From Chitinophaga filiformis (GTDB lineage Bacteria > Bacteroidota > Bacteroidia > Chitinophagales > Chitinophagaceae), in the NCBI RefSeq assembly GCF_021646545.1, contig NZ_JAKIRP010000003.1, positions 620,001 through 684,000 of the forward strand: a DNA stretch of 64,000 bases, written 5' to 3'. Below, piece by piece: positions 8,635-19,354 of the stretch. The position numbers were made by a program, and so were the translations under genes. The notes below the pieces were generated by a model, which was not told the origin of the DNA, did not search any database, and saw nothing but the letters and a program-made list of their open reading frames with translations. The stretch's first letter is position 1. Each line of letters opens with the position of its first letter.

Positions 8635-9126
8635 CTATTTTGGCAACTCAATTACTTCAAGTTGGCTGATATTTCCTTCTGACAATTCAAAACGTAACAA
8701 TGTTTTAACCTTATGCCACCCTTGTATACCGCAGGCTCCGGGATTTATATGCAGCAGCTTTAAAGCCGGATCAGGCATTACTTTCAATATATGCGAATGA
8801 CCACAAATAAACACTTTGGGCGTGTTTTTCAGGAGCTCGTCCTTTACGCCGGGGGCATATTTCCCAGGATAGCCACCTATATGTGTCATGTAAACTTTTA
8901 CCTGCTCCAATTCAAAATGCAGGTGAAGCGGATACCGCACCCGTAGCTCGGCCCCATCTATATTCCCATATACAGCACGGAAGGGCTTAAAAGCCTCCAG
9001 TTTATCCGCCAGCTCAGTGTTACCAATATCCCCCGCATGCCAGATCTCATCCACCTTGTCAAAGTACCTGAATACGTCCGGATGGAGGTAACTATGCGTA
9101 TCTGACATCAATCCTATCTTCTTCAT
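8635..9126 (-). CDS. YfcE/MJ0936-type metallophosphoesterase
   Basis: The 163-aa cytoplasmic protein shows all calcineurin-like phosphoesterase motifs: SDTH at residues 8-11, HAGDIGN near 35, GNID near 54, and the paired histidine motifs MTHIGGYPG and CGHSH. The length fits small phosphodiesterases of the YfcE/MJ0936 group, which hydrolyse phosphodiester model substrates with Mn or Ni; the physiological substrate is unknown. It diverges from purU across a 63-nt gap holding both promoters. Confidence 0.88.
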   Translation of the reverse strand: MKKIGLMSDTHSYLHPDVFRYFDKVDEIWHAGDIGNTELADKLEAFKPFRAVYGNIDGAELRVRYPLHLHFELEQVKVYMTHIGGYPGKYAPGVKDELLKNTPKVFICGHSHILKVMPDPALKLLHINPGACGIQGWHKVKTLLRFELSEGNISQLEVIELPK

Positions 9127-9189
9127 GCTTCAAAATTGGGCCAAAAGTAAAATAACATTTAGTATTTTACTGACAATATATTTCGATTT

Positions 9190-10053
9190 ATGCAGAGCGA
9201 TATTACCGGCAGGCTACTGATCTGCTGTCCGGACCGGCCCGGCATCGTTGCCGGCGTATCACAGTTCCTTTATACCTGTGGCGCGAACATCCTGGATGCG
9301 AGTCAGCACAGTACCGACCCTAAAGAAGGGGTATTTTTCATGCGCATGGAATTTCACCTGGAAAATACCGGCATTACAAGTGAACAACTGGAAAAACAAT
9401 TTCAGGAAAAAGTAGGTGGACCATTACAGATGGACTGGCATATTGACTATACCTCCCATCGTAAACAAATGGCCATTATGGTATCCCGTTACGACCATTG
9501 CCTGATGGAGTTACTCTGGCGTTGGCGCAGCGGCGAATTGCCCGTGGATATACCATTGGTGATCTCCAATCATGAAGATCTGAGAGAACTGACGGAAGAT
9601 TTTGGTATCCCGTTCCATTATCTGCCAGTTACTCCTGCCACCAAAGCGGAGAAAGAACAGGAAGCTATCCGGCTGATTCAGGAGGCAAAGGCTGATTTCA
9701 CAGTACTGGCGCGTTATATGCAGATCTTATCTCCCGATTTCGTCAGCGTATTTCCGGGGAAGATCATCAATATACATCACTCCTTCCTGCCCGCATTTGC
9801 AGGCGCCAATCCTTATAAGAACGCCTATACACGCGGCGTAAAATTGATCGGTGCTACAGCGCATTACGTCACCAACGATCTGGATGAAGGACCGATCATT
9901 GACCAGGACGTGGCCCGTGTAAGTCACAGGCATGATGTAAGCGATCTGGTGGCATTGGGCCGCGACATAGAAAGACAGGTGCTGACCAGAGCAGTAGTGG
10001 CGCATGTTGAAGACAGGATCATCATCCATGGCAACAAGACGATCGTATTCTGA
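9190..10053 (+). CDS. purU: formyltetrahydrofolate deformylase
   Basis: PurU hydrolyses 10-formyltetrahydrofolate to formate and tetrahydrofolate, balancing the one-carbon pool and supplying formate for PurT-type purine synthesis. An N-terminal ACT domain (residues 1-80, starting [18 protein letters not shown]) precedes the formyltransferase domain. The latter includes [11 protein letters not shown] with the catalytic His and the Asp in [11 protein letters not shown]. The 287-aa length is typical. The gene is followed by an inverted repeat that probably ends the transcript. Confidence 0.95.
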   Translation: MQSDITGRLLICCPDRPGIVAGVSQFLYTCGANILDASQHSTDPKEGVFFMRMEFHLENTGITSEQLEKQFQEKVGGPLQMDWHIDYTSHRKQMAIMVSRYDHCLMELLWRWRSGELPVDIPLVISNHEDLRELTEDFGIPFHYLPVTPATKAEKEQEAIRLIQEAKADFTVLARYMQILSPDFVSVFPGKIINIHHSFLPAFAGANPYKNAYTRGVKLIGATAHYVTNDLDEGPIIDQDVARVSHRHDVSDLVALGRDIERQVLTRAVVAHVEDRIIIHGNKTIVF

Positions 10054-10062
10054 TCACAGAAT

Positions 10063-10110
10063 CAGTGGTGGACACCATGCATCTCAGGTATCCACCACTG
10101 CTTCATTATT
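10063..10110 (+). terminator. candidate terminator after purU
   Basis: CAGTGGTGGA (10063-10072) pairs with TCCACCACTG (10091-10100) across an 18-nt loop, followed by a weak T-rich tract. It sits between convergent genes. Confidence 0.6.
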
Positions 10111-10136
10111 ATCTTCAGCTTCTGCAGGCGCAATAA

Positions 10137-10742
10137 TTATTCAGCTTCTTTTTTCACTTTCCTTCCAAACGTTTTGCCAGCAGCAGCATAAGCTTCAGCG
10201 ATACGCGCACCGGTATCAAAGTCAAAGCCACCAAACATTCTGCCCGGTGAATTGTCAACCGTTGCTTTAGCAACAACCTTACCGTGATCCGCTGTTTCCA
10301 CGATCCAGATCTCTCCGTCGATATATGCGTTCTTACGCACCACACCCACGTTAAAGCCAGGCTCAACGAAAGTGGTCTTGAAGATCATTGTGTACTTCGC
10401 ATTGGGAGATTTGCCAGCCTTGATACCGGCATTTTCGGAGAACAGTTCTTCAAACTTAGGCTCAAAGCGGTTCGCACGATCCTCCTTCCAGGCAACTGCC
10501 CAGGTATCGCCTCTTCCGGCTTCTTTCTTGTTGTACTCGTCTTTCTTCTTCTGGATGTAATCATCTTCATTATCGAAGTTACCCACCTTGATGTGATCAT
10601 ATGAGTACTCTGTGTTAATCTCTGTTTGTCCCTTTAATGCAGAGAAATTACCTTCTGTAATTTTAATTTTCTGGGCGTCAGCCATTGAGATGGAACATAA
10701 AGCTATCGCAGCGATGATAGCTGTTTTGGGGATGAACGTCAT
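10137..10742 (-). CDS. secreted hypothetical protein
   Basis: This 201-aa protein begins with a clear signal peptide (IIAAIALCSISMADAQ, cleavage near residue 23). The mature part starts KIKITEGNFSALKGQTEINTEYSYDHIKVGNF. It is charged, predicted globular, and ends in a basic/acidic tail (RKVKKEAE). Similar proteins are common in Bacteroidota but I know no function. It is the only gene of its unit; hutG lies upstream on the same strand but a terminator-like hairpin separates them. Confidence 0.75.
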   Translation of the reverse strand: MTFIPKTAIIAAIALCSISMADAQKIKITEGNFSALKGQTEINTEYSYDHIKVGNFDNEDDYIQKKKDEYNKKEAGRGDTWAVAWKEDRANRFEPKFEELFSENAGIKAGKSPNAKYTMIFKTTFVEPGFNVGVVRKNAYIDGEIWIVETADHGKVVAKATVDNSPGRMFGGFDFDTGARIAEAYAAAGKTFGRKVKKEAE

Positions 10743-10785
10743 GGTTAATCTTTTTTATGACCCCAAATATAGAAAAGCTCTCTAA

Positions 10786-10840
10786 AAAACAACATCCCCC
10801 GGCAATATTTGCGGGAACTACGCATACCTTACCGGGGGAT
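10786..10840 (-). terminator. candidate terminator of hutG (minus strand)
   Basis: ATCCCCCGG (10794-10802) and CCGGGGGAT (10832-10840) form a 9-bp GC-rich stem with a 29-nt loop. On the minus strand the stem is followed within a few bases by a T-run, as expected for termination of hutG. The long loop is unusual. Confidence 0.55.
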
Positions 10841-10880
10841 AATGATACTATTTTGCAGCTATAAAGCGATTAAAACGACC

Positions 10881-11882
10881 TTAGTGATAATGCAGATTAC
10901 TCGCCATCTCAAACAGAAGGGAGGCGCCCAGTTTGGCAGTATGATTATCAATATCCAGCGAAGGGTTCAGTTCAGCAATATCGATGCCTGCCAGCTTACC
11001 GCTTTGCAGGATACTGCGGTAAGATTCCAGGAACAAACCATCCGGACGGATACCATTATAAGCAACAGCGCTCACGCCGGGGGCAAAAGCGGCCGAAAAA
11101 ACGTCTAAATCCACCGTCAGGTATACATGGTCCACATCCCTCAGGAACTGGGTTATAGCAGCCTGTAAAAGCACTTTATCCTGCAGGTGGAAAGCGTCTG
11201 CATCCACATACTGCACATCGAGGTCGCCCGCTATGCGGAACAACTGCTGGGTATTGCTGTTGGCCTGTACGCCAAGGGCCAGGTAATAAAAGGGAATGCC
11301 TTCCAGTTTACAGTCCTGCGCCAGCTGCCAGAAACCAGTGCCGGAAGTACTTCCCTCCTGCCCCGGTATACGCAAATCAAAATGCGCATCTATATTCACC
11401 AGTCCCAGTTTCTCACTTCTCTTGCGTTGCTGCAGGTGCTGGTAAATACCCTGTGCATGTCCGTAAGTGATCTCATGACCACCACCCAGTAACACCGGCA
11501 GATAACCGGCTTTACGTATAGCCAGCACGGTATCAGCCAATGCTGCCTGTGCCTCTTCCAACTGATGATCCCTGCAGATGATATCACCAGTGTCTGCAAA
11601 AACCAGCTCGTTATCAAAGTGTACCGGAAAATTGCTGCATGCACGCCTCAATGCTGCAGGCCCCTCAACAGCGCCTACACGCCCTTTATTGCGGCGTACG
11701 CCTTCATCACATGCAAATCCCAGGAACGCAATGCCCTGTTGATGCGGCTTTAATGCCGGCAATGTACCCGTGAGTAAATTCACAACATTAATACGCTGAT
11801 GCCAGCGCAATAATTCTTCATCCGTACCATCTATCCTTCCCGTCCATGCAACGGGCTGCCGGTAAAAATCAGGCTTCTTCAT
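10881..11882 (-). CDS. hutG: formimidoylglutamase
   Basis: HutG cleaves N-formimidoyl-L-glutamate to glutamate and formamide, the last step of the four-enzyme histidine degradation route. The 333-aa protein is an arginase/ureohydrolase-family member with the manganese-binding motifs LLGGGHEITYGH, NIDAHFDLR and TVDLDVFSAAFAPG. Assignment to histidine use rather than agmatine or arginine comes from the nearby hutI-hutU-hutH. It is separated from those genes by an opposite-strand GH5 gene, so it must have its own promoter in the 214-nt gap upstream. Confidence 0.88.
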   Translation of the reverse strand: MKKPDFYRQPVAWTGRIDGTDEELLRWHQRINVVNLLTGTLPALKPHQQGIAFLGFACDEGVRRNKGRVGAVEGPAALRRACSNFPVHFDNELVFADTGDIICRDHQLEEAQAALADTVLAIRKAGYLPVLLGGGHEITYGHAQGIYQHLQQRKRSEKLGLVNIDAHFDLRIPGQEGSTSGTGFWQLAQDCKLEGIPFYYLALGVQANSNTQQLFRIAGDLDVQYVDADAFHLQDKVLLQAAITQFLRDVDHVYLTVDLDVFSAAFAPGVSAVAYNGIRPDGLFLESYRSILQSGKLAGIDIAELNPSLDIDNHTAKLGASLLFEMASNLHYH

Positions 11883-12096
11883 ATACTGTAAAGGTAGTAT
11901 TGTTACTTAAAATTAGCTCGTATTAAAAATTTGTACCTATATTGCGATAAGCGAATTAAACAACCTATAGCGACTAGTAGTATATGTAATCTGTAGCATC
12001 AACCTATGGCATAACCATATCAATATCCGCCTATGTAACCATTACAAAATCAACATATCACTTTTTTATTTTCTCACCCTCAAAACAACTATCCAA

Positions 12097-14343
12097 ATGA
12101 AAAAGAACGGAAGACGCCTTTCTTTCAAACTTGCGGCGTTGCTGTTATGCCTGACCGGCATATGGTCACAGATCCACGCACAGACACCGGTATCCAGAAA
12201 TGGTCAGCTCCGGGTGATCGGTACCAAACTATGCAATCAGTATGGTAATCCTATCCAGCTCAGAGGCATGAGCACACATGGCATCCAGTGGTATGGCTGG
12301 GGAAGCTGTCTGACAGCAGCCTCTCTCGATGCCCTTGCCTATGACTGGGGTGCAGACGTACTACGTATTTCCCTTTATGTACAGGAAGGCGGTTATGAAA
12401 CCGATCCTGCAGGCTTCACTGCACAAGTGAACCGTCTCATTGAAGAAGCCACTGCACGTGGTATGTATGCGCTTGTTGACTGGCACCAGCTGACGCCCGG
12501 CGATCCGAACGAGAACCTTTCAAACGCAAAGACCTTTTTCTCGGCCATTGCCAACACACACAAGAACAAGAACAACATCATTTACGACATCTGTAATGAA
12601 CCTAACTCAGGCGCTACCTGGGCAAGGATCAAAACCTATGCAGACCAGATGATCCCGTTCATCCGTGCTATCGATAATGATGCCGTTATTCTCGTCGGTA
12701 CGCACGGTTGGTCCACCATGGGCCTTTCCGGCGATGGTTCCCTGCAGGATATATTCAACAATCCGCTGACGTATCCCAACGTGATGTATACTTTCCATTT
12801 CTATGCGATGGATCACCGCACACCATACCTGAATCAGCTGAATACAGCGTCTGACAGACTGCCGGTGTTCGTTACGGAGTTCGGTACACAGAAAGCCAGT
12901 GGTGATGGCACTAACGACTTCGCTATGGCGCAGCAGTTCATCGATCTGATGCGCAACAAAAAGATCAGCTGGACGAACTGGAACTATTCTGACGACTTCC
13001 GTTCCGGTGCTGTATGGATCACCGGCACCTGCTCTAACGGTCCCTGGACCACGGCCAGGTTAAAACCTGCAGGCCTATGGATCCGCGAGCGTATATTGAG
13101 TCCTGCGGATGATTTTCCGGGCGGTAACGTGTGCGTACCTGTATCAGCAAGCGCTAATGATGGCAACGTACCTGCCAATGTACAGGACAATAACTACAGC
13201 ACCCGCTGGTCTGCCGAAGGCGATGGTCAGTGGATACAGTTCTGTCTTGAAACCACCACTACTGTATCACGTGTTGACATTGCGTTCTACAACGGTACAC
13301 AAAGACAAACATTCTTCGATATCTTGACCAGCACTGATGGCAACACGTGGTCATCAGCTGCCACAGGCCTCAGCAGCAGCGGCACTTCCAATGCACTGGA
13401 AACATTTACCTTCTCTGCACGTAGTGCAAAACACGTAAGAATATTGTGTCATGGTAACAGTATAAATGCCTGGAACAGCCTGACTGAAGTGAGGATCGTT
13501 AGTTCTTCTTCTTCAACGCAGACTACATTAGCTCCTCTGCAGGACGCCTATGTAAGGAACGGTGATTATGCAGCTACTACTTATGGCACCACTGATCCTG
13601 CAGTATTATCATCCAAACTGAATGTTGCTACCTCACCGGGTTACGACCGTCAGGCCTATCTGCGTTTCGATATAAGCAGTGCAAGCAACATCTCTTCTGC
13701 TGTACTGAAAGTATTTGGCAGGATTGAAGATAACCGTGTGTCCAACATTCCTGTAGGTGTTTACGCTGTCGGCAATACCACCTGGACAGAATCGGTACTG
13801 ACCTGGAACAACAAACCTGCTGCAGGTACAGCTGCATTACAAACAACAACAGTAACTGACTCCACCGGCAGATACTATTCATGGGATATCACCAGTTATG
13901 TACAGAGCGAAAAAGCAGCTGGCCGTAATGGTATTTCCCTGGCCCTGCTGAGCAACACGGTGGCTGATCCGCGCATTGTATGGCGATCAAAAGAAGCAGG
14001 TCTGACTGCACCACAACTGGTGATCACTTCCACAACATCCGCAGCAAAACTGGCAGCAGCAAAACCACTGCAGGAACCTGTTAAACTGAGCACTTCCCTG
14101 ACCAGCTATCCTAACCCGTTTGGTGATAACAGCACTGTCAGCTTCTTCCTGGAAAAACCAGCAGATGTAGTACTGGCAGTATACGATATCAATGGTAAAC
14201 AGGTAGCAGTGCTGAAACGCGGCCGTCTGGACGCAGGACAGTACAACAGCAGCTTCGCAGGCCACCATTTACCTAAAGGCGTGTACACCGTGAAACTGAC
14301 TTATGGAGAAAAAGCCATTACACGTAAAGTGGTAAAACAATAA
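12097..14343 (+). CDS. secreted GH5 endoglucanase-type enzyme with F5/8C, CBM96-like and T9SS sorting domains
   Basis: The 748-aa precursor has a signal peptide (residues 1-29, ending QIHAQ). A GH5 catalytic domain (about 35-335) carries the acid/base Glu168 in CNEPN and the nucleophile Glu261 in VTEFGT; DWHQ lies at 128-131. Next come a discoidin/F5-8C-like carbohydrate-binding domain (about 345-468) and a DNRLRE/CBM96-like domain (about 475-645). A type IX secretion Por sorting domain is at 668-748 (SYPNPFGDNSTVSF, YDINGKQV, LPKGVYTVKLTYG). It should be exported and possibly surface-anchored to hydrolyse beta-glucans such as cellulose. The exact substrate is not determinable from motifs. 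It interrupts the hut gene set on the opposite strand. Confidence 0.92.
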   Translation: MKKNGRRLSFKLAALLLCLTGIWSQIHAQTPVSRNGQLRVIGTKLCNQYGNPIQLRGMSTHGIQWYGWGSCLTAASLDALAYDWGADVLRISLYVQEGGYETDPAGFTAQVNRLIEEATARGMYALVDWHQLTPGDPNENLSNAKTFFSAIANTHKNKNNIIYDICNEPNSGATWARIKTYADQMIPFIRAIDNDAVILVGTHGWSTMGLSGDGSLQDIFNNPLTYPNVMYTFHFYAMDHRTPYLNQLNTASDRLPVFVTEFGTQKASGDGTNDFAMAQQFIDLMRNKKISWTNWNYSDDFRSGAVWITGTCSNGPWTTARLKPAGLWIRERILSPADDFPGGNVCVPVSASANDGNVPANVQDNNYSTRWSAEGDGQWIQFCLETTTTVSRVDIAFYNGTQRQTFFDILTSTDGNTWSSAATGLSSSGTSNALETFTFSARSAKHVRILCHGNSINAWNSLTEVRIVSSSSSTQTTLAPLQDAYVRNGDYAATTYGTTDPAVLSSKLNVATSPGYDRQAYLRFDISSASNISSAVLKVFGRIEDNRVSNIPVGVYAVGNTTWTESVLTWNNKPAAGTAALQTTTVTDSTGRYYSWDITSYVQSEKAAGRNGISLALLSNTVADPRIVWRSKEAGLTAPQLVITSTTSAAKLAAAKPLQEPVKLSTSLTSYPNPFGDNSTVSFFLEKPADVVLAVYDINGKQVAVLKRGRLDAGQYNSSFAGHHLPKGVYTVKLTYGEKAITRKVVKQ

Positions 14344-14367
14344 ACGAAAACTATATTTTGCCAACTA

Positions 14368-14399
14368 AACCGTCTCATGAAAATGAGGCGGTTTTTTTT
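14368..14399 (+). terminator. intrinsic terminator of the GH5 gene
   Basis: An 11-bp stem (AACCGTCTCAT with ATGAGGCGGTT, one G-T pair) with a GAAA loop is followed by eight T residues. It abuts the hutI stop codon at 14398. Confidence 0.88.
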
Positions 14400-15624
14400 A
14401 CTTCACCCGCTCCCCTTCTTTCCAGACCCTTATTGGCTTCATTTTACCCTGGTAATACAGGATATCACGGTAATCAGCGCAGGGGTATGCCTGCATGTCT
14501 GCTACGGATCCGGGGGCGAGCTGCCCGATGTTGTGTAGTTGTAATGCCTTTGCAGCGCGGGTTGTGAGGGCTGCGAATACCTCAGCAGTCGATAATTTCT
14601 CTGCCGCACTTAATACGGCAGCCTGTAATAACAAGTCGCCCATCGGCGCAGAGCCGGGGTTCCAGTCGCTTGCAATAGCCACCGAAGCACCTGCATCGAG
14701 CAAACGTCTTGCCGGTGCATAATGCATACCGAGACCTAATGACGCACCCGGTAATACCACTGCAACAATATCTGCAGCGGCCAGTAGTGCAATAGCAGCG
14801 TCGTCACTGGCTTCAAGATGATCCGCAGAAAGCGCACCGGAAGCGATGGCAACAGCAGTACCTCCGGTGGAAAACTGATCGGCATGTACAGTGGCAGTAA
14901 AGCCCATGTCAGCAGCCTGTTGCAGGAAATGTTTCGCAGGCCCTGGTGTGAATGCCGTTTCTTCTATGAAGATATCAACACGATGCGCCAGTTGTTCTGA
15001 TTGAATGACGGGCAGTAAGTTGCTGATGATCCAGTTCAGATAAGCTTCCTCTGTTCCTTCAAAGTCTTTAGGTCGCATGTGCGCTGCCAGGCAGGTAGGA
15101 ATGAGCGTGGCTTTCGTATGACTGGCAGCGTCCTGGATAGCACGCAGCATATTCAGTTCTCCTTCGAGGTTCAAGCCATAACCGCTTTTTACTTCGATAG
15201 TAGTAACGCCTTCGTGTAAATGCCGGTTTGCACGCGCGGCTGTATTGTTCATCAGTGTTTCCTGATCTGCCACTCTTGTCTTCGTGACAGAATCCCATAT
15301 GCCACCGCCTGCGCGGGCTATTTCAAGATAGGACTTACCTGCAATACGCATGGCATAATCCCGGTTGCGGGAGCCATCAAAACAGATGTGCGTATGACAG
15401 TCTATGAAGCCTGGCAACAGCACCGAAGGCACTGTAATGTGTGTGACATCGCAGTCAGGATACTGATGTTGCAATGCTTTAAAATCGCCCACAGCGAGTA
15501 TTCTGCCGCTGTCTGTTACAACACCGCCCTGTTCGATGATCAGCAGCTGTTCATCGTGCAAAGCTCCTTTGAGGGGCAGGTTTGTAAGCGGTAATATCTG
15601 TGAAAAGGGGCCAATTAGTTCCAT
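14398..15624 (-). CDS. hutI: imidazolonepropionase
   Basis: HutI opens 4-imidazolone-5-propionate to N-formimidoylglutamate, the third step of histidine breakdown. The 408-aa amidohydrolase has the metal motif DCHTHICFDGSR near residue 80, the substrate loop ARAGGGIWDSVTKTR and the late motif IASDWNPGSAPMGDL. Length and motif order fit the family. It starts only 3 nt after the hutU stop, so the two are translated from one message. It is the last gene of the marR-hutH-hutU-hutI operon. Confidence 0.95.
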   Translation of the reverse strand: MELIGPFSQILPLTNLPLKGALHDEQLLIIEQGGVVTDSGRILAVGDFKALQHQYPDCDVTHITVPSVLLPGFIDCHTHICFDGSRNRDYAMRIAGKSYLEIARAGGGIWDSVTKTRVADQETLMNNTAARANRHLHEGVTTIEVKSGYGLNLEGELNMLRAIQDAASHTKATLIPTCLAAHMRPKDFEGTEEAYLNWIISNLLPVIQSEQLAHRVDIFIEETAFTPGPAKHFLQQAADMGFTATVHADQFSTGGTAVAIASGALSADHLEASDDAAIALLAAADIVAVVLPGASLGLGMHYAPARRLLDAGASVAIASDWNPGSAPMGDLLLQAAVLSAAEKLSTAEVFAALTTRAAKALQLHNIGQLAPGSVADMQAYPCADYRDILYYQGKMKPIRVWKEGERVK

Positions 15625-15627
15625 GCG

Positions 15628-17292
15628 TCAGATATTAAATTTTCTGGCTGTTTCCTTTGCTTCTTCATAACCTGCATCTGCATGACGGAAGATGCCAAGC
15701 GCCGGATCATTGAACAGCACTCTTTGCAGACAAGCGGCGGCGCGATCAGTACCATCGGCCAGTATCACCATACCTGCATGTTGTGAATAACCCATGCCTA
15801 CACCACCACCATGATGGAATGATACCCAGGTAGCACCACCACCAGTGTTAGCCATCAGGTTTAACAATGTCCAGTCAGATACTGCGTCAGAGCCGTCTTT
15901 CATTGATTCTGTTTCCCTGTTGGGAGATGCTACTGAGCCGCAATCCAGGTGGTCGCGCCCTATTACGATAGGCGCCTTTACTTTACCTGTTCTTACCAGC
16001 TCATTGAAGATTAGTCCTGCCTTCTCCCGCTCTCCCAGTCCCAGCCAGCAGATACGTGCCGGTAAACCCTGGAAGGCCACTTGTTGCTGTGCTTTTTTCA
16101 GCCAGTTGATCAATGCTTTATTTTCAGGGAATGCTTCCATTAAAGCCTGGTCGGTAGTATAGATATCCTGTGGATCGCCTGATAAGGCAACCCATCTGAA
16201 AGGACCTTTACCCTCACAGAACAGGGGACGGATATACGCAGGCGTAAAGCCCGGGAAATTGAATGCGTTAACTTCTCCGCCTTCACGTGCAAATTCGCGC
16301 AGGTTATTGCCGTAATCAAAGGTAACAGCGCCTTTCTCTTGTAATGCCAGCATATAGCCTACATGGCGGGCCATACTTTTCAGTGCGCGTTGTTTGTATG
16401 CAGCAGGGTCTTTTTTACGCAGATCAGCCGCTTCCTGTAAAGACAATCCGTTGGGTATATAACCATTCACGGGATCGTGTGCAGACGTCTGATCAGTTAA
16501 TACATCGGGGATGATATTGTCCTGTAACAAGCGTTCAAGCATATCGCCTGCATCACTTACTAATCCGATGGAAAGCGCTTCACCTTTGGCTTTGGCGTCC
16601 ATCGCCCAGGCAATGGCTTCTTCATAAGAGTGTGTAATACGATCTATATAACGGGTCGCTATTCTCTTTTGAATACGCGTTTCATCTACATCTGCTCCCA
16701 GGAACACTGCGCCTGCCATCGTGGCTGCCAGTGGCTGAGCGCCGCCCATACCACCTAAACCGGCAGTTACCACCAGCTTACCTTTCAGATCGCTGTTGAA
16801 ATGCTGCTTACCACAGGCCACAAAGGTTTCGTAGGTACCCTGTAAGATACCCTGCGTACCTATGTAGATCCAGCTGCCGGCGGTCATCTGGCCATACATC
16901 ATCAGTCCTTTTGCTCTGAGTTCATTGAAGTGCTCCCAGGTAGCCCATTTAGGCACCAGGTTACTGTTGGCCAGCATCACACGTGGCGCCTGTGGATGTG
17001 TGCGTACCACACCTACGGGTTTACCTGACTGCACCAGTAAAGAGTGGTCTTCATCCAGTTCAAGCAATATTTCAATAATCTTCTGTAGTGCTTCCTTGTT
17101 GCGCGCTGCCTGGCCGATGCCACCATATACTACCAGTTCATCAGGGTTCTCAGCTACTTCATGGTCGAGGTTGTTCAGCAACATGCGCAGGGGCGCTTCC
17201 GTTTGCCAGGAGCGTGCATGCAGCTCATTCCCCCGGGGTGCTTTATAGTGCGGGTGAGCCGCATATGTTTTAATAAATTCCGAACTGGTCAT
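15628..17292 (-). CDS. hutU: urocanate hydratase
   Basis: HutU hydrates urocanate to 4-imidazolone-5-propionate using tightly bound NAD as an electrophile. The 554-aa length is standard. Diagnostic segments include the dinucleotide-binding [29 protein letters not shown] and the C-terminal [16 protein letters not shown]. The gene overlaps the end of hutH by 23 nt and nearly touches hutI, indicating tight translational coupling. The overlap is unusually long for a coupled pair, but the start [14 protein letters not shown] is well placed for the family. Confidence 0.95.
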   Translation of the reverse strand: MTSSEFIKTYAAHPHYKAPRGNELHARSWQTEAPLRMLLNNLDHEVAENPDELVVYGGIGQAARNKEALQKIIEILLELDEDHSLLVQSGKPVGVVRTHPQAPRVMLANSNLVPKWATWEHFNELRAKGLMMYGQMTAGSWIYIGTQGILQGTYETFVACGKQHFNSDLKGKLVVTAGLGGMGGAQPLAATMAGAVFLGADVDETRIQKRIATRYIDRITHSYEEAIAWAMDAKAKGEALSIGLVSDAGDMLERLLQDNIIPDVLTDQTSAHDPVNGYIPNGLSLQEAADLRKKDPAAYKQRALKSMARHVGYMLALQEKGAVTFDYGNNLREFAREGGEVNAFNFPGFTPAYIRPLFCEGKGPFRWVALSGDPQDIYTTDQALMEAFPENKALINWLKKAQQQVAFQGLPARICWLGLGEREKAGLIFNELVRTGKVKAPIVIGRDHLDCGSVASPNRETESMKDGSDAVSDWTLLNLMANTGGGATWVSFHHGGGVGMGYSQHAGMVILADGTDRAAACLQRVLFNDPALGIFRHADAGYEEAKETARKFNI

Positions 17293-18838
17293 GATAAATA
17301 CCGTTTAGTGATAAATGATTATCCAGGGCCGCTTCGTTGGCCACATTTACTAAAGATTGATTGGCGACAATTGTGTGCAGCAGTTGTATATCATTTGCAA
17401 AGATCCTGTCTTTCGCTGCGAAAGACACCGTTTCACGTACGAAGGAGTGAACAGCTTCCAGGATCGGGCCTGATTGCAGGGGGCGTCTGAAATCTACTGC
17501 CTGTGCAGCATACAGCAGTTCTATTGCAAGTATATATTCGAGATTGTCTATTACCTGGTGCAGTTTGCGGCCACTGATGGAACCCATGGAAACATGGTCT
17601 TCCTGGCCCAGGGAAGTTGGTACGCTATCAGCGCTGGCTGGGAAACAGAGAGTCTTATTTTCTGTCACCAGGGCTGCTGTAGTATACTGTGGTATCATAA
17701 AACCGGAGTTCAGACCGGCATCTTCTATCAGTAATTTAGGCAGCCCGTAACGGCCTTCAATCATCATATAACAGCGGCGGTCAGAGATGTTGCCCAGTTC
17801 CGCAGCCGCTATAGTAGCATAATCGAGCGGTAAGGCCAGTGGTTGTCCGTGGAAGTTACCACCACTGATAGTATCTTCTGCACTGAAGATGATAGGGTTG
17901 TCAGTCACCGCATTCAGCTCTATGGTGGTCAGGTCGCAGAGGTGCAGCCAAGCGGTGCGCGAGGCCCCGTGTACCTGTGGCATACAGCGCAGGGAGTAAG
18001 GGTCCTGTACACGGCCACAGTCAACATGTGCCGCCATGATACCAGAGCTCTCCAACATGGTCTTCAGGCGGTGTGCTACCAGCTGGCTGCCGGCGTAAGG
18101 CCGGATGGCGTGTAGCCGTGGATCAAAAGGACGGGATGTTCCCATCAGGCCTTCGAGAGATAAAGCCCCGATGATATCTGCCGCTTCGAGTGCATTGTGC
18201 ATCCGCTGTAAAGCAGTCACGGCAAAGGCCAGGATGAACTGTGTACCATTGATGAGCGCCAGTCCCTCTTTAGGTCCCAGCACGACAGGATCCATTCCTT
18301 CTGCCTGTAAGACCGCCGATGCAGGCCGGCGTTGTCCTTTATAGTACACCTCACCCAGACCTATCAATGGCAGGAAGAGATGCGCTAAAGGCGCAAGGTC
18401 GCCGGAAGCACCTACAGAGCCTTTTTCTGGCACCACCGGGGTAATGTTATGTTCGATATGCCAGATGATGCGTTCAAGGGTGGACAACGCCACCCCTGAA
18501 TAGCCCTGCGCCAGCGCATGAACTTTGGTGACCAGCATGACGCGGGCCACCATTTCAGGAATAGGATTGCCAACACCTACGCTATGACTCTGGAGAATAT
18601 TGTATTGCAGGGCACGGGTATCTTCTTCGGATATCTTGGTATCGCACAAGGGCCCAAAGCCTGTATTGATACCATATACGGTACTGTGTGCCGCTACGAT
18701 GGCCTGTACATGTGCAGCACTGGTTCTTATGCGTTCAGTCACCTCCGGTACCAGTACGCCGGGAAGGCGGCCAGCCGCCACATCCAGCGCTTTACCTACG
18801 GTAAGCTGATCAATTCCGTACTTGAATTGGTGTATCAT
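17270..18838 (-). CDS. hutH: histidine ammonia-lyase
   Basis: HutH deaminates L-histidine to trans-urocanate, the first committed catabolic step. The 522-aa protein carries the Ala-Ser-Gly triad that cyclises into the MIO electrophile ([14 protein letters not shown]), the N-terminal [10 protein letters not shown] loop and the late [14 protein letters not shown] motif. These fit histidase rather than phenylalanine or tyrosine ammonia-lyase, and the operon context settles it. It follows the marR gene by 21 nt and overlaps hutU by 23 nt. Confidence 0.95.
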   Translation of the reverse strand: MIHQFKYGIDQLTVGKALDVAAGRLPGVLVPEVTERIRTSAAHVQAIVAAHSTVYGINTGFGPLCDTKISEEDTRALQYNILQSHSVGVGNPIPEMVARVMLVTKVHALAQGYSGVALSTLERIIWHIEHNITPVVPEKGSVGASGDLAPLAHLFLPLIGLGEVYYKGQRRPASAVLQAEGMDPVVLGPKEGLALINGTQFILAFAVTALQRMHNALEAADIIGALSLEGLMGTSRPFDPRLHAIRPYAGSQLVAHRLKTMLESSGIMAAHVDCGRVQDPYSLRCMPQVHGASRTAWLHLCDLTTIELNAVTDNPIIFSAEDTISGGNFHGQPLALPLDYATIAAAELGNISDRRCYMMIEGRYGLPKLLIEDAGLNSGFMIPQYTTAALVTENKTLCFPASADSVPTSLGQEDHVSMGSISGRKLHQVIDNLEYILAIELLYAAQAVDFRRPLQSGPILEAVHSFVRETVSFAAKDRIFANDIQLLHTIVANQSLVNVANEAALDNHLSLNGIYHDQFGIY

Positions 18839-18859
18839 TGTAAATTGGATTGAATCGAA

Positions 18860-19345
18860 TTAGTTTTTCATAGACGCCAGGATCCGTACGGATAAAGGCG
18901 TTTCCTGCACAGCACTTTCCACCTGCGACACCGCCTCCAGCAATAATCTGCTTTGTTTATGTTCGTCTGTCAGTTCTTTCATGGCTTCCGTGATAGCGCC
19001 CCATACAGGTTGTACCTGTTGTAGCAGCTCCTCTCCTTTCTTACTGAGCATAACCAGTTGCCGGCGACCATCATCCGGGCAGGGGGCTGTCTTAACTAGG
19101 CCTTTCTTTTTCAGACCGGTGATCAGCTGACTGACGGCGGAGTGAGAGACCTCCAGTTGTTCGGCAATATCTATCAGTGGAATGTTCTGCTGGCGGGACA
19201 AGATGTAGAATACGGGAAACCAGCTGGCGTCAAAAGCAATACCAGACTGCTCATATACCTTATTGACCTCCATAAGGAAGTATTCGCTCAGCCGTCTTAA
19301 ACGGCTGCCAAAGACCAGGTATCCTAAAGAAGCATAAAAACTCAT
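18860..19345 (-). CDS. MarR-family regulator, probable hut operon regulator
   Basis: The 161-aa protein has a winged helix-turn-helix in the middle (about residues 45-105: IDIAEQLEVSHSAVSQLITGLKKKGLVKTAPCPDDGRRQLVMLSKKG), flanked by dimerisation helices. MarR proteins usually repress their own operon until a ligand binds. It is the first gene of the unit followed by hutH, hutU and hutI. A perfect 18-bp palindrome lies 9 nt before its start, so autoregulation with histidine, urocanate or a related metabolite as ligand is a reasonable inference. The classical HutC (GntR) or HutP regulators are absent here. Confidence 0.85.
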   Translation of the reverse strand: MSFYASLGYLVFGSRLRRLSEYFLMEVNKVYEQSGIAFDASWFPVFYILSRQQNIPLIDIAEQLEVSHSAVSQLITGLKKKGLVKTAPCPDDGRRQLVMLSKKGEELLQQVQPVWGAITEAMKELTDEHKQSRLLLEAVSQVESAVQETPLSVRILASMKN

Positions 19346-19354
19346 AAGGCAAAT

